From: Methylovulum sp.
GTDB taxonomy: Bacteria > Pseudomonadota > Gammaproteobacteria > Methylococcales > Methylomonadaceae
Length of the DNA: 64,000 nucleotides
Assembly (NCBI GenBank): GCA_030653435.1
Contig: JAURZI010000079.1
Location: 1-64,000 of the forward strand
Direction: 5' to 3'
Both the position numbers and the translations under genes were made by a program. The notes beneath the pieces are model-generated. The model ran no database searches. It saw nothing but the letters and a program-made list of their open reading frames with translations, and was not told where the DNA came from. Shown here one piece after another: positions 23,675-34,223 of this stretch. The stretch's first letter is position 1. Each line of letters begins with the position of its first letter.

Positions 23675-25168
23675 ATGGACTATTCTATAGAAACCGCGCC
23701 ATTAGAAAAACTGCCATGTGACTGCCTGATTGTCGGCGTTTACCAAGATTTGCAACTCAGTCCATCGGCGACACTGCTCAACAATAGCACGCAAGCGCTG
23801 ATAGGCAAAGTGCTCAGCCGTGGCGACATCAGCGGTAAAAATGGCGAAACCGTGTTGTTGAACACTATCCCTGACAGCGTTATTGAACGCATCCTGCTGG
23901 TTGGTATGGGTGAAAACAAGCCGATGACCGCTAAAGATTACATTAAAGTGCTGTCGGCGGCGATTAACAGTTTGAAAAAGCCGCAAATAAAATCGGTGCA
24001 TTGCACGCTGGCAGAGATTAATGTTGACGCCTGTGACTGGCAGTGGAAATCACAAAAAATAGTCGAAATATTCAGTGATGCCGCATATCAATATACGCAC
24101 ACAAAATCGGATAAGGACACCGAAAGTAAAGTGGAAAAAATCGGCATTACCGCTCCTGAACATGCACAAGCGCAGGCACTGGCCGGTATGGAGCAAGGTC
24201 GGGCGATAGCCGAAGGCGTCAGTCTTGCGAAATGGCTGGCCGATTTGCCGGGCAATATCTGTACACCCGCTTATCTGGCAGCACAGGCGCTGGAGCTGGG
24301 GGGAAAGTTTGCCAAATTGTCGGTCAGCATCCTTGAAGAAGCTGACATGGCAGCGCTAGGTATGGGGGCTTTGTTGTCGGTTACGCGCGGCAGCCGCCAG
24401 CCCGCCAAATTGATTACGCTGGATTACCAGGGCGGCGAGAAAAACAGCAAACCTATCGTGTTGGTCGGCAAAGGCCTGACGTTTGATGCCGGTGGCATTT
24501 CGTTAAAGCCGGGGCTGGGCATGGATGAAATGAAATACGATATGTGTGGCGGTGCTGCGGTGCTGGGCACGTTGCAGGCCGCAGCACAAATGAATTTACC
24601 TTTGAATATTATCGGCTTGGTGCCGGCCTCGGAGAACCTGCCCGATGGCGATGCCAACAAGCCCGGCGATATTGTCACCAGTATGTCCGGCAAAACTATC
24701 GAAGTGTTAAACACCGACGCCGAAGGCCGCTTGATACTGTGCGACACGCTGACATACGCGGAACGCTACCATCCTGATGTCGTTATCGACCTAGCAACCT
24801 TGACCGGCGCGTGCCTGGTCGCCTTGGGCCGTATCCCCAGCGGCTTGCTCGGCAATGATGATGAGTTGTGCGAGGAGTTGTTGGCGGCTAGCGAAACGGC
24901 CAACGACAGCTTATGGCGCTTGCCGTTATGGGAAGAATATCAGGAATTGTTGAAATCCAATTTTGCCGATATGGCCAATATCGGCGGCAAAGATGCCGGC
25001 ACGATAACCGCAGCCTGTTTCCTGTCGCGTTTTGCCGAGAGCTTCCGCTGGGCGCATCTGGATATTGCCGGGACCGCATGGCGTAGCGGCCCTACTAAAG
25101 GCGCGACAGGCCGTCCTGTGCCGCTGTTAACGCAATACCTCATTAATCGGGCGGCGTTTCAGGCTTGA
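23675..25168 (+). CDS. pepA: Leucyl aminopeptidase PepA (M17)
   Basis: 497 aa. The two-metal site is visible as LVGKGLTFDAGGISLKPG (Lys, Asp), MKYDMCGGAAVLG and the signature NTDAEGRLILCDTL. N-terminal ~170 residues are the macro-like domain. Cuts N-terminal residues from peptides as a hexamer; in E. coli it also binds DNA at XerCD sites and at carAB, which cannot be judged here. First gene of pepA-holC-valS. Confidence 0.95.
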   Translation: MDYSIETAPLEKLPCDCLIVGVYQDLQLSPSATLLNNSTQALIGKVLSRGDISGKNGETVLLNTIPDSVIERILLVGMGENKPMTAKDYIKVLSAAINSLKKPQIKSVHCTLAEINVDACDWQWKSQKIVEIFSDAAYQYTHTKSDKDTESKVEKIGITAPEHAQAQALAGMEQGRAIAEGVSLAKWLADLPGNICTPAYLAAQALELGGKFAKLSVSILEEADMAALGMGALLSVTRGSRQPAKLITLDYQGGEKNSKPIVLVGKGLTFDAGGISLKPGLGMDEMKYDMCGGAAVLGTLQAAAQMNLPLNIIGLVPASENLPDGDANKPGDIVTSMSGKTIEVLNTDAEGRLILCDTLTYAERYHPDVVIDLATLTGACLVALGRIPSGLLGNDDELCEELLAASETANDSLWRLPLWEEYQELLKSNFADMANIGGKDAGTITAACFLSRFAESFRWAHLDIAGTAWRSGPTKGATGRPVPLLTQYLINRAAFQA

Positions 25169-25180
25169 TGACTGCAAGCC

Positions 25181-25618
25181 ATGCCCACGGTTAGTTTTTA
25201 CCTGTTGCCGTCCGATTCTGCACACGAACGTTGCCTGTTTGGCTGCAAGCTGATAGAAAAGTCATACCGTAGCGGGTGTTTTTGTTATGTGCTGACCGAT
25301 ACGGCAGCACAAAGCCGGTTGATGGACGAACTGCTATGGACATTCAGGGCGGGCAGTTTTATTCCGCACCAGTTGTATACGGGCGAGCTGCCCGTTGTTG
25401 AAAACATTATTTTAATCGGCTCAACGAATCCGCCGGGGGCTTGGCAAAAAAACATCGTCAACTTATCTACGCAATGCCCTGAGGATTTCCAACAAGTCGA
25501 ACGCATTCTGGAAATCCTGGACGGTAGCGAAGACACCAAAGCCGCTGGTCGGCAACGTTATCGCCGTTATCAGCAGGCAGGGATTGAGCCGAATACGCAT
25601 AAAATCAACCCTAATTAG
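25181..25618 (+). CDS. holC: DNA polymerase III subunit chi HolC
   Basis: 145 aa, normal size. Starts MPTVSFYLLPSDSAHERCLF and contains LIEKSYRSGCFCYVLTD, LLWTFRAGSFIPHQL and the HolC end GRQRYRRYQQAGIEPNTHK. Chi links the clamp loader (through psi) to SSB. Twelve bases after pepA, in the conserved order pepA-holC-valS. Confidence 0.9.
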   Translation: MPTVSFYLLPSDSAHERCLFGCKLIEKSYRSGCFCYVLTDTAAQSRLMDELLWTFRAGSFIPHQLYTGELPVVENIILIGSTNPPGAWQKNIVNLSTQCPEDFQQVERILEILDGSEDTKAAGRQRYRRYQQAGIEPNTHKINPN

Positions 25619-25714
25619 CGTTGGCGGCGGTAGCCGGGCGCAAACCGGGAGAGCATGGCTAGCGTATGGCCTGATCCTGTTAACATAAACCATTCAAATA
25701 ACCATAACGCATTC

Positions 25715-28561
25715 ATGGAAAAAACATACTCCCCTCATTCAATCGAACAACGCTGGTACCAAAATTGGGAAGATAACGGATATTTTGCCGCCAAACCGGA
25801 CGGCGAATCCTATTGCATCATGATTCCGCCGCCTAATGTGACAGGAAGCCTGCACATGGGCCATGCGTTTCAAGACACCATCATGGATGGGCTGATCCGC
25901 TATCATCGGATGAAAGGTTGCAGTACGTTGTGGCAAGCAGGCACCGACCATGCCGGGATTGCTACACAAATGGTGGTCGAGCGCCTGTGCAATGCGGAAG
26001 GCAAAACCCGCCATGATTACGGCCGCGAACAGTTCATTGACAAGGTTTGGCAGTGGAAAGAGGAATCAGGCGGTACGATTACCAGACAATTGCGCCGTAT
26101 GGGGTCTTCCCTGGACTGGACGCGCGAGCGCTTCACGATGGATGAGGGAATGTCCGCTGCCGTGCAGGAAGTGTTTGTCCGACTCTATGAAGAAGGGCTG
26201 ATTTATCGCGGCAAGCGTCTAGTCAATTGGGATCCGGTTTTGCATACCGCGGTGTCCGATCTGGAAGTGCTGTCCGAAGAAGAAAACGGCTTTATGTGGC
26301 ATTTACGTTACCCGCTGTCGAACGGGCAAGGGCATTTGGTCGTTGCGACGACCCGTCCTGAAACCATGCTGGGCGATGCCGCCGTGGCGATACACCCGAA
26401 TGACGAGCGATATAAACATTTGTTGGGTGAATTCGTCGAATTGCCGCTTACCGGCAGGCGCATCCCGATTATTGCCGATGACTATGTAGATCCGGAATTT
26501 GGCACCGGTTGCGTCAAGATCACGCCGGCGCATGACTTTAATGATTACGAGGTATGGACGCGGCACCGGCATATTTCGGTGATACAGGACTTGCCGCACG
26601 GCGGCTTGATGAATATTTTCACAGTTGACGCCAAAGTTTGTGCCGATGACCTTGTTCCTGAGCAATATCGGGGCTTAGACCGCTTTGATGCCCGCAAACA
26701 AATCATCGCAGACCTGGAAACTCAAGGCTTGTTGGAAAAAATCGCCGACCATAAGCTGATGGTGCCGCGCGGTGACCGGACGGGTAGCGTCATTGAACCG
26801 CTGTTAACCGATCAGTGGTATGTCAAAGTCGAGGGGTTGGCAAAACCCGCGATTACGGCGGTTGAAAACGGCGACATTAAATTCGTGCCGGATAACTGGA
26901 AAAATACTTATTTTGAATGGATGCGTAATATCCAGGACTGGTGCATCTCGCGGCAAATCTGGTGGGGGCACAGGATCCCTGCTTGGTATGATGACCAGGG
27001 TAATGTTTATGTCGGCGCTAGTGAAGCAGCCATTCGCAAACAGCATGGCCTGCCGCAGGACTATTCGCTAAATCAGGATGAAGATGTTTTGGACACCTGG
27101 TTCTCATCAGCGTTATGGCCGTTTTCCACGTTGGGCTGGCCCGAACAAACCCCGGAATTGGCACGGCATTACCCGACCAGCGTACTGGTCACCGGGTTTG
27201 ACATTATTTTCTTCTGGGTGGCCAGGATGATTATGATGGGCTTGAAGTTCCAGGGGACTGTACCGTTTAAGGAAGTGTATATCCATGGTCTGGTGCGCGA
27301 CGCCGAAGGCCAGAAAATGTCCAAATCCAAAGGCAATGTGTTGGATCCTATTGATATTATCGATGGCATCGCTTTGGACGCCTTGGTTGAAAAACGGACG
27401 TCTGGCATGATGCAGCCGCATCTTCAGAAAAAAATCGAGCAGGCCACGCGTAAACAGTTTCCCGATGGCATACAGTCTTACGGCACGGATGCGTTGAGGT
27501 TTACTTTTGCGTCCTTGGCCTCCACTGGGCGCGATATTCGTTTCGATCTCGCGCGCACTGAGGGGTACCGCAATTTTTGCAATAAATTGTGGAACGCGGC
27601 ACGCTATGTATTGATGAACACCGAAGGTCAGGATAACGGCTTATCCGATGCGCCTTGTGAGTATACGCAAGCGGATCGCTGGATTACTGCCAGATTGCAA
27701 CAAGTCACGGAAGCGACCTGCAATGCCATCGAGCAATACCGCTTTGACTTGGCGGCGCAAGCGATTTATGACTTTACCTGGAATGAATATTGCGATTGGT
27801 ATCTGGAATTGGCAAAAGTGTCTTTGCAATCGGGTACCGCCAAGGATGGTGTGCATGCCGCAAGTTCGCCTGAAGCGAGCGTTGCGGATACCGCTTTACA
27901 GAGAGGTACGCGCAAAACGCTGTTGACGGTCTTAGAAACCGTATTACGCCTGGCGCATCCGATCATGCCGTTCATCACCGAAGAAATCTGGCAACGAGTT
28001 GCGCCGCTGTTAGGCATTGAGGGCGTAACTATTATGTTACAGGCTTATCCCGAAAGCGATGCCGGACAAATCGATGCGCTAGCCATCGCGGAAATCAATT
28101 GGGTCATGAACGTTATTTTGGGAGTGCGCCGTATTCGCGGGGAAATGAATATTGCGCCGGGTAAGCCGTTGCCTGTATTGTTGCAGAAAGGTAGCGACGC
28201 TGACCGGCAAGGCGTCGCGAATAATCTGGTTTATCTGCAAAAACTGGGGCGAATGGCGTCTGTTGCATGGCTGGACGCTGATGACGTGGCGCCCGAATCC
28301 GCGATAGCCCTGGTCGGCGACATGAATATCCTGATTCCGATGGCCGGGCTGTGTGATAAAGTGGCTGAGCTGGCGCGGTTGGAAAAAGAGATCCAAAAAA
28401 TTAACAATGAGTTGCCGCGCGTTGCAGGCAAGTTAGACAATCCGGCTTTTGTCGATAAGGCGCCGCCCGAAGTCATTGACAAAGAAAAAGCCAGGTTGGC
28501 GGATTTACGTTCGATGCTTGGTAATCTCGAACAACAACATGCCAAAATCAGGGCATTATAG
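25715..28561 (+). CDS. valS: Valyl-tRNA synthetase
   Basis: 948 aa from [20 protein letters not shown] at 25715; the in-frame codon at 25655 would add 20 unusual residues. HIGH motif [16 protein letters not shown] (~42-57), the CP1 editing domain ([34 protein letters not shown]), KMSKS as [14 protein letters not shown] (~535) and a C-terminal coiled coil ([20 protein letters not shown]). Charges tRNA-Val and removes mischarged Thr. Length matches the E. coli enzyme. Confidence 0.96.
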   Translation: MEKTYSPHSIEQRWYQNWEDNGYFAAKPDGESYCIMIPPPNVTGSLHMGHAFQDTIMDGLIRYHRMKGCSTLWQAGTDHAGIATQMVVERLCNAEGKTRHDYGREQFIDKVWQWKEESGGTITRQLRRMGSSLDWTRERFTMDEGMSAAVQEVFVRLYEEGLIYRGKRLVNWDPVLHTAVSDLEVLSEEENGFMWHLRYPLSNGQGHLVVATTRPETMLGDAAVAIHPNDERYKHLLGEFVELPLTGRRIPIIADDYVDPEFGTGCVKITPAHDFNDYEVWTRHRHISVIQDLPHGGLMNIFTVDAKVCADDLVPEQYRGLDRFDARKQIIADLETQGLLEKIADHKLMVPRGDRTGSVIEPLLTDQWYVKVEGLAKPAITAVENGDIKFVPDNWKNTYFEWMRNIQDWCISRQIWWGHRIPAWYDDQGNVYVGASEAAIRKQHGLPQDYSLNQDEDVLDTWFSSALWPFSTLGWPEQTPELARHYPTSVLVTGFDIIFFWVARMIMMGLKFQGTVPFKEVYIHGLVRDAEGQKMSKSKGNVLDPIDIIDGIALDALVEKRTSGMMQPHLQKKIEQATRKQFPDGIQSYGTDALRFTFASLASTGRDIRFDLARTEGYRNFCNKLWNAARYVLMNTEGQDNGLSDAPCEYTQADRWITARLQQVTEATCNAIEQYRFDLAAQAIYDFTWNEYCDWYLELAKVSLQSGTAKDGVHAASSPEASVADTALQRGTRKTLLTVLETVLRLAHPIMPFITEEIWQRVAPLLGIEGVTIMLQAYPESDAGQIDALAIAEINWVMNVILGVRRIRGEMNIAPGKPLPVLLQKGSDADRQGVANNLVYLQKLGRMASVAWLDADDVAPESAIALVGDMNILIPMAGLCDKVAELARLEKEIQKINNELPRVAGKLDNPAFVDKAPPEVIDKEKARLADLRSMLGNLEQQHAKIRAL

Positions 28562-28673
28562 TTTGCGCCTGCACTATCTGGCGGGCGGTTTATTGGGTTT
28601 AGTTTGAAGGTCGGCTGGACAGCGTGCTTATTTCATCTATATTTCTCTAACGTAACCGACACAAAATCACTAC

Positions 28674-30386
28674 ATGGCAACGACACCAACAGATTTTCAA
28701 GCTAGGGGCCTTATTCAACTATTGATTCAGGATGGTTTGCTGACGGAAAGCGACGCCCAGATTTATAGTAAAGAAGCGAAACAAAACAAGCAGAGATTAA
28801 TTAGTTATCTGGTCAGCAACAAATTGGTCGATAGCAAAGTGATCGCAGCAAAATCGTCAGTCGAATTCGGGTTTCCTTATTTTGACCTGGATGCCATTGA
28901 TTGCCGTAGCCTTCCGGTAGCCTTAGTCAGTGAAAAACTGATACGTTCGCATCATGTCTTACCTCTATATACGCGCGGTAAAACCCTGTTTCTGGCGATG
29001 TCTGACCCGACCAACCATCAGGCCGTCGAAGACATCAAGTTCCAAAGCCTGTTGCGCCCGGAAATTATTCTCGTTGAAGAGAACAAGCTGACCAATGCCA
29101 TTGAACTGGCGTTGGAATCCGTTGACACGTCGATGGCCGAGCTACTGGACTCGGATCTCGATAACCTGAATATTGCGGGGGGCCCCGACGAGGGGGCCGT
29201 CGATGTCAATTCCGATATTGATGAAGCGCCGATTGTCCGTTTTGTTAATAAGATATTGCTGGATGCCATTAAAAAAGGTGTGTCGGATATACACATGGAG
29301 CCTTATGAAAAAAACTTCCGTATCCGTTTCAGGGGAGACGGTATGCTCTATGCGGTGGCAAGCCCTCCGGCCAATGTGGCGACCCGCATTATCTCCAGGG
29401 TTAAGGTGATGTCCAAGATGGACATTGCTGAGCGTAGGGTGCCGCAGGACGGACGTATAAAAATGATTTTGTCCAAAAACCGGACCATTGATTTTCGTGT
29501 CAATACCTTGCCTACCCTGTTCGGCGAAAAAGTCGTCTTGCGGATTTTGGATCCCACTACCGCCCAGATCGGTATTGAAAGGCTGGGGTTTGAGCCGGAA
29601 CAACAACGCTTGTTTCTGGAAGCGATACACAAACCCTATGGTCTGGTTTTGGTCACCGGGCCTACCGGTAGTGGAAAAACGGTATCCCTTTATACGGGCC
29701 TGAATATCCTTAACAGCATAGACCGGAATATTTCCACTGCTGAAGACCCTGTTGAAATCACCGTGGAAGGGATTAACCAGGTCAACGTCAACGTCAAGGC
29801 AGGTTTGACGTTTGCGAGTGCCTTGCGGGCTTTTTTGCGGCAAGATCCCGACATTATCATGGTCGGCGAAATTCGTGATTTGGAAACTGCGGATATTGCC
29901 GTAAAGGCGGCGCAAACAGGTCACTTGGTATTGTCGACTCTGCATACCAATGATGCGCCGCAAACCTTGAACCGCTTGATGCAAATGGGTGTTGCGCCCT
30001 TTAATATAGTCTCCGCCGTTAATTTGATCATGGCGCAGCGGTTGGCCAGGCGGTTATGCGAATATTGTAAAGTGCCCGCTAAGTTTCCTGAGAAGATCCT
30101 GCTTTCGGCAGGTTTTAAAGCAGAAGAATTGCAAGGCCTTAACATATTTGGGCCATCGACCGGTTGCGAGCATTGTAATCAAGGTTATAAGGGCCGTGTG
30201 GGAATTTATCAGGTGATGACCTTGAGCGAAGGTATGCGTACACTGATCCTGGAAGGCGGTAACGCCTTACAGCTTACCGCGCTGGCTAAAGCCGAAGGCA
30301 TTAATGATTTGCGGGTGTCGGGATTGAACAAAATTCGCCAGGGCATTACCAGCCTGGAAGAAATCGATAGAGTAACCAAGGAATAA
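28674..30386 (+). CDS. pilB: Type IV pilus extension ATPase PilB
   Basis: 570 aa. N-terminal MshEN-type domain (~10-150), then the secretion ATPase: Walker A GPTGSGKT (~335), Asp-box STAEDPVEI, Walker B DIIMVGEIRD, His-box LVLSTLHTND, and the zinc-binding tetracysteine CEYCK...CEHCNQG (~460-505). Powers pilus assembly at the inner membrane. First gene of pilB-pilC-pilD; no pilA precedes it, unlike in Pseudomonas. Confidence 0.95.
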   Translation: MATTPTDFQARGLIQLLIQDGLLTESDAQIYSKEAKQNKQRLISYLVSNKLVDSKVIAAKSSVEFGFPYFDLDAIDCRSLPVALVSEKLIRSHHVLPLYTRGKTLFLAMSDPTNHQAVEDIKFQSLLRPEIILVEENKLTNAIELALESVDTSMAELLDSDLDNLNIAGGPDEGAVDVNSDIDEAPIVRFVNKILLDAIKKGVSDIHMEPYEKNFRIRFRGDGMLYAVASPPANVATRIISRVKVMSKMDIAERRVPQDGRIKMILSKNRTIDFRVNTLPTLFGEKVVLRILDPTTAQIGIERLGFEPEQQRLFLEAIHKPYGLVLVTGPTGSGKTVSLYTGLNILNSIDRNISTAEDPVEITVEGINQVNVNVKAGLTFASALRAFLRQDPDIIMVGEIRDLETADIAVKAAQTGHLVLSTLHTNDAPQTLNRLMQMGVAPFNIVSAVNLIMAQRLARRLCEYCKVPAKFPEKILLSAGFKAEELQGLNIFGPSTGCEHCNQGYKGRVGIYQVMTLSEGMRTLILEGGNALQLTALAKAEGINDLRVSGLNKIRQGITSLEEIDRVTKE

Positions 30387-30388
30387 CA

Positions 30389-31609
30389 ATGGCAGAGCAA
30401 ACTGACAAGCTGGATTTTATTTGGGAAGGAGTCGACAAAAGCAGGGCGAAAATTAAAGGGGAAATTACCGCGCGAAACGAAACGGTGGCCAAAGTTGAAT
30501 TAAGGCGGCAGGGGTATCGCGTCACTAAAATCAAGAAAAAAGGCAAGCCCTTATTCAGCCCCAGACAAAAAGCCATTACGCCCGGCGATATTGCGGTTTT
30601 TGCTCGGCAATTGGCGACTATGCTGGCTTCGGGTATCGCCTTGGTACAGGCCATTGATATTGTTGGCAAAGGCCATGAGAATCCAAGCATGCAAGCCCTC
30701 TTGGCAGGCATCAAGTTTGATATCGAGGGTGGGGATGGCCTGGCTGTGGCGCTGAAGAGAAGGCCTCTGTATTTTGATGAATTGTTCTGTAACCTAGTTG
30801 AGGCGGGAGAGCATGCCGGGGTGCTGGATTCCTTGTTGGACAAGATCGCCACATACAAGGAAAAAACCGAATCCATGAAGAAGAAGATCAAGAAGGCGTT
30901 GACTTATCCTATTGCCGTTGTTGTCGTTGCTTTTATTGTGACCGCTATTTTGTTGCTGTTTGTCGTGCCTGTTTTTGAAGACCTTTTTAAAAGCTTCGGT
31001 GCCGATTTGCCGTCATTCACGCGCATGGTTGTCAATATGTCCAAATGGTTGCAACAATGGTGGTGGATAGTTATTGGTTGTGTGTTGGCTTTTTATTACA
31101 CCTTCAGTTTTTTCAAGAAACGTTCACGACCATTCAATCACTTTCTCGACAAGGTCTTATTGCAGCTTCCTGTTGTCGGCCTGATTATCAACAAATCGGC
31201 CATTGCCCGTTTTGCCCGAACCCTGTCCACGATGTCGGCCGCAGGCGTGCCCTTGGTGGAGGCTTTGCAATCCGTGGCGGGCGCCTGCGGCAATATTATC
31301 TATGCAGAAGTCGTCATGAAAATGCGTGAAGAAGTGGCGACAGGCCAACGCCTGCAATTTGCCATGCAGCAAGCCAATATGTGGCCGCACATGGTCCAAC
31401 AGATGGTTGCTATCGGCGAGGAAGCGGGTTCCATGGATGCCATGCTGTCAAAAGTGGCGGACTTTTACGAAGAAGAAGTCGATAACTTGGTTGATAACCT
31501 GAGCAGTTTAATGGAGCCTATCATCATGGTTATTCTAGGTATTTTAGTGGGCGGCTTGATCGTTGCGATGTATCTGCCTATATTCAAAATGGGCGCTGCC
31601 GTGGGTTAA
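30389..31609 (+). CDS. pilC: Type IV pilus inner-membrane platform protein PilC
   Basis: 406 aa. Two GspF domains: FARQLATMLASGIALVQAID (~70) and FARTLSTMSAAGVPLVEALQ (~275), each followed by a conserved LxxAGExxG segment (NLVEAGEHAGVLD; VAIGEEAGSMD) and hydrophobic helices (YPIAVVVVAFIVTAILLLFV; IMVILGILVGGLIVAMYLPI). Couples PilB and retraction ATPases to pilin movement. Two bases after pilB. Confidence 0.95.
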   Translation: MAEQTDKLDFIWEGVDKSRAKIKGEITARNETVAKVELRRQGYRVTKIKKKGKPLFSPRQKAITPGDIAVFARQLATMLASGIALVQAIDIVGKGHENPSMQALLAGIKFDIEGGDGLAVALKRRPLYFDELFCNLVEAGEHAGVLDSLLDKIATYKEKTESMKKKIKKALTYPIAVVVVAFIVTAILLLFVVPVFEDLFKSFGADLPSFTRMVVNMSKWLQQWWWIVIGCVLAFYYTFSFFKKRSRPFNHFLDKVLLQLPVVGLIINKSAIARFARTLSTMSAAGVPLVEALQSVAGACGNIIYAEVVMKMREEVATGQRLQFAMQQANMWPHMVQQMVAIGEEAGSMDAMLSKVADFYEEEVDNLVDNLSSLMEPIIMVILGILVGGLIVAMYLPIFKMGAAVG

Positions 31610-31748
31610 CGGTTCAAGAAAGACACGTAAAAAAAACACAACAAGCTTCTTCCGATTGTTTTTTCGTACCTATCGTGGACACTACTTTTTTCGAGATGCG
31701 TCTCTTGATGGGATGTTTTTTCTCATGAATGACCTTAATTTATAACTC

Positions 31749-32621
31749 ATGATGCAGCAACTTGATATTCTGTTAAATACACCCAGCCTTTGTGCGGCGC
31801 TTGCGGGTATTATCGGCTTGCTGGTAGGCAGCTTTCTCAACGTGGTTATTTATCGGTTGCCGGTCATGATGCACCGAAATTGGCGTAAAGAATGCCTTGA
31901 ACACCTGGGCTTGGATGCTGAAGCCGGACAGCCGCGGTTCGACTTGGTTTTGCCACTGTCCCGTTGCCCGATGTGCCAAGCGGCTATCAAACCTTATCAG
32001 AACATACCGGTAATCAGTTATATTTTATTAAAAGGACAATGTGCACATTGTCGTCATCCTATTGCGCTACGCTATCCGATCATCGAGGCCTTTACCGCAG
32101 CCGCTTCCGTAATGGTCGTTTGGCATTTCGGTTATGCGCCGCAAGCTATTTTTGCCTTGCTGCTGACCTGGTCATTGATTGCGTTAAGCTTTATCGATAT
32201 TGATCATCATTTGTTGCCTGATTGCATCACGTTGCCGCTGCTGTGGTTGGGGCTATTGCTGAGCGTGTTCGATGTGTTTACCGACGCGCATGCCAGCATT
32301 ATCGGTGCAGTGGCAGGCTATCTGATACTTTGGACGGTCTACCAATTGTTTAAGCTAGCGACCGGAAAAGAAGGCATGGGCTATGGCGATTTTAAATTGC
32401 TGGCTTTATGGGGGGCGTGGTTGGGTTGGCAATATTTGCCGATGATTATTTTATTGTCGTCATTGGTGGGTTCGGTGATAGGTATCACGATGATGGTTGT
32501 TGCCAAACGCGACCATAATATCCCTATCCCGTTTGGGCCTTATTTGGCTGCGGCAGGATGGATAGCCTTGCTGTGGGGCAATGACCTCAACCAATTTTAC
32601 TTAACAATGGCCGGTTTTTAA
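31749..32621 (+). CDS. pilD: Prepilin peptidase / N-methyltransferase PilD
   Basis: 290 aa (ATG at 31752 also possible). LVGSFLNVVIYRLPVMM, the zinc tetracysteine CPMC...CAHC (~72-97), first catalytic Asp in SFIDIDHHLLPD and second in GMGYGDFKLLALWGAW (A24 family). Cleaves type IV and type II pseudopilin leaders and methylates the new N-terminus. 139 bp after pilC; that gap holds no pilin gene. Confidence 0.95.
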   Translation: MMQQLDILLNTPSLCAALAGIIGLLVGSFLNVVIYRLPVMMHRNWRKECLEHLGLDAEAGQPRFDLVLPLSRCPMCQAAIKPYQNIPVISYILLKGQCAHCRHPIALRYPIIEAFTAAASVMVVWHFGYAPQAIFALLLTWSLIALSFIDIDHHLLPDCITLPLLWLGLLLSVFDVFTDAHASIIGAVAGYLILWTVYQLFKLATGKEGMGYGDFKLLALWGAWLGWQYLPMIILLSSLVGSVIGITMMVVAKRDHNIPIPFGPYLAAAGWIALLWGNDLNQFYLTMAGF

Positions 32622-32623
32622 GG

Positions 32624-33241
32624 ATGCTGAAAATCGGCCTTACCGGGGGCATAGGCTGCGGCAAAAGCACAGTTGCCCAGCTTTTCACCCAGCTTGGCGT
32701 GCCGGTTATCGACGCCGACAATATTGCCCGCCGTCTGGTTGCCGTAGGGCAGCCGGCCTTGCTTGCAATACGCCAGGCTTTTGGTGCAGGTATACTTGCT
32801 CAGGACGGATCTTTAGACAGGGCTGCGCTCAGGGAGATTATTTTTTCCGATGCCGAAGAAAAGCTCAAGCTTGAAACCTTATTGCATCCATTAATATACC
32901 AGTCTATACAAGCAGAGGTAGTGCTGCTTATGCAGCAAGCCCGATCCGCTTATTGCATTATATGCTTGCCCTTGCTGTTTGAATCGGGCAAAGCCGACGG
33001 TTTTGTCGACAGGATATTGGTCATAGACTGTCCGGTTGAAGAACAGATAGCCCGTGTCAGCGCGCGCGACCATTTAACCCTGGAAAGGGTGCAGAGCATA
33101 ATCGCTAGCCAAGTCCCCCGACCATATAGATTAACCCACGCCGATGATGTGATCGATAATTCAAAGACCGATGATAGGCTTGCAGAAAGGGTTAAAAAAC
33201 TGCACAATCTCTATCTCTCAATAAGCGACGCCAGGATTTAA
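32624..33241 (+). CDS. coaE: Dephospho-CoA kinase
   Basis: 205 aa. P-loop GLTGGIGCGKSTV at the N-terminus, VIDADNIARRLV, LHPLIYQSI and PLLFESG are CoaE hallmarks. Phosphorylates the ribose 3'-OH of dephospho-CoA, the last step to CoA. Two bases after pilD, as in other gammaproteobacteria. Confidence 0.95.
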   Translation: MLKIGLTGGIGCGKSTVAQLFTQLGVPVIDADNIARRLVAVGQPALLAIRQAFGAGILAQDGSLDRAALREIIFSDAEEKLKLETLLHPLIYQSIQAEVVLLMQQARSAYCIICLPLLFESGKADGFVDRILVIDCPVEEQIARVSARDHLTLERVQSIIASQVPRPYRLTHADDVIDNSKTDDRLAERVKKLHNLYLSISDARI

Positions 33242-33242
33242 C

Positions 33243-34019
33243 TTGTCTGTGAACACCACTATTACCTATGAATTCCCACTCAATGAACGTATCCGTGTTT
33301 TCATAAGGCTAGAGCAGCTATTTCAACAATTCAGCCACTTTTCCGCAGGAGCTACCGTAGCCGACAAGCGGGCGGCGATTATTGTCCTGCTTGATATTAT
33401 GTCGATTTTCAGGCGTAACGACTTAAAATCGGAAATATTAAAGGAACTCGACCGTAACGCAAAAACACTGAATAAAATCGCTAACAGTGACGGGGTGGAT
33501 GCTGAAAAATTACAGCATATCTTGTCCGAACTCTCTAAAATCAGTAAAAAACTCTACGCTGTGACCGGAAAAGTCGGTATTAATGTTATGGAAAGCGATC
33601 TGTTCCAAAGCATTGCCCAGCGCAGTTCGATACCCGGCGGCACCTGTTCTTTCGATTTACCGGAATACCATTATTGGCTGGAACAGGATGAGGATGTCCG
33701 AAAAAAAGACCTGGATGTTTGGAGTAGCCCGTTTAACGATATACGCACGGGCATAGATTTGATCCTTAGTTTTATACGCAGCAGCAATTCATCGACCGAA
33801 GAAGTGGCGGTCGCCGGGTTCTTCCAGTTCTCGCTGGATCGCAGTCAGCCTTTTCAAATGCTTAAGATCAGTCTGGACAAATCCTTGCCGTGTTTTGCAG
33901 AAATCAGCGGTGGCAAGCACCGTTGCACGGTTCGCTTTATGGTGCCGCCTGTCGATGATAAGCGTCCGACCCAGAGCCCTGATGATATCCCTTTCACGCT
34001 GACCTGCTGCTTGTTCTGA
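33243..34019 (+). CDS. zapD: Cell division protein ZapD
   Basis: 258 aa from TTG 33243; GTG at 33249 gives [20 protein letters not shown] and is equally possible. [17 protein letters not shown]-type ([20 protein letters not shown]) and [19 protein letters not shown] match ZapD (YacF), an FtsZ-bundling protein at the Z ring. No ATG is available. Overlaps yacG by one base. Confidence 0.92.
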   Translation: MSVNTTITYEFPLNERIRVFIRLEQLFQQFSHFSAGATVADKRAAIIVLLDIMSIFRRNDLKSEILKELDRNAKTLNKIANSDGVDAEKLQHILSELSKISKKLYAVTGKVGINVMESDLFQSIAQRSSIPGGTCSFDLPEYHYWLEQDEDVRKKDLDVWSSPFNDIRTGIDLILSFIRSSNSSTEEVAVAGFFQFSLDRSQPFQMLKISLDKSLPCFAEISGGKHRCTVRFMVPPVDDKRPTQSPDDIPFTLTCCLF

Positions 34020-34222
34020 TGTCGGCATCCAGGCCAACGTTGACCGTAAAATGTCCGACTTGCGACCGTGCCGTGCCTTGGTTGCCGGAGCAGTTGTTTA
34101 AGCCGTTTTGCTGTGAACGGTGTAAGTTGATCGATTTGGGTGAATGGGTCATGGAAGAAAAAAGGATACCTGGCGAGCCGTTAGTGGACGACGATGAGCA
34201 CAGCGACACCTTTTGGCAATAG
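34019..34222 (+). CDS. yacG: DNA gyrase inhibitor YacG
   Basis: 67 aa. Zinc site CPTC...CCERCK, then [18 protein letters not shown], the full family pattern. Reported in E. coli to bind GyrB and inhibit gyrase. End of the coaE-zapD-yacG run; convergent with the Nudix gene, one base apart. Confidence 0.94.
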   Translation: MSASRPTLTVKCPTCDRAVPWLPEQLFKPFCCERCKLIDLGEWVMEEKRIPGEPLVDDDEHSDTFWQ

Positions 34223-34223
34223 C

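Noticed and set aside
27361-27480. Possible insertion in ValS before the C-terminal part
   Set aside because: The MMQPHL...KQFPDGIQ segment is the normal E. coli-type ValS sequence, not an insertion.
29142-29984. 280-aa ORF on the minus strand opposite pilB
   Set aside because: Antisense shadow of the pilB coding frame; composition is not protein-like and pilB is certain.
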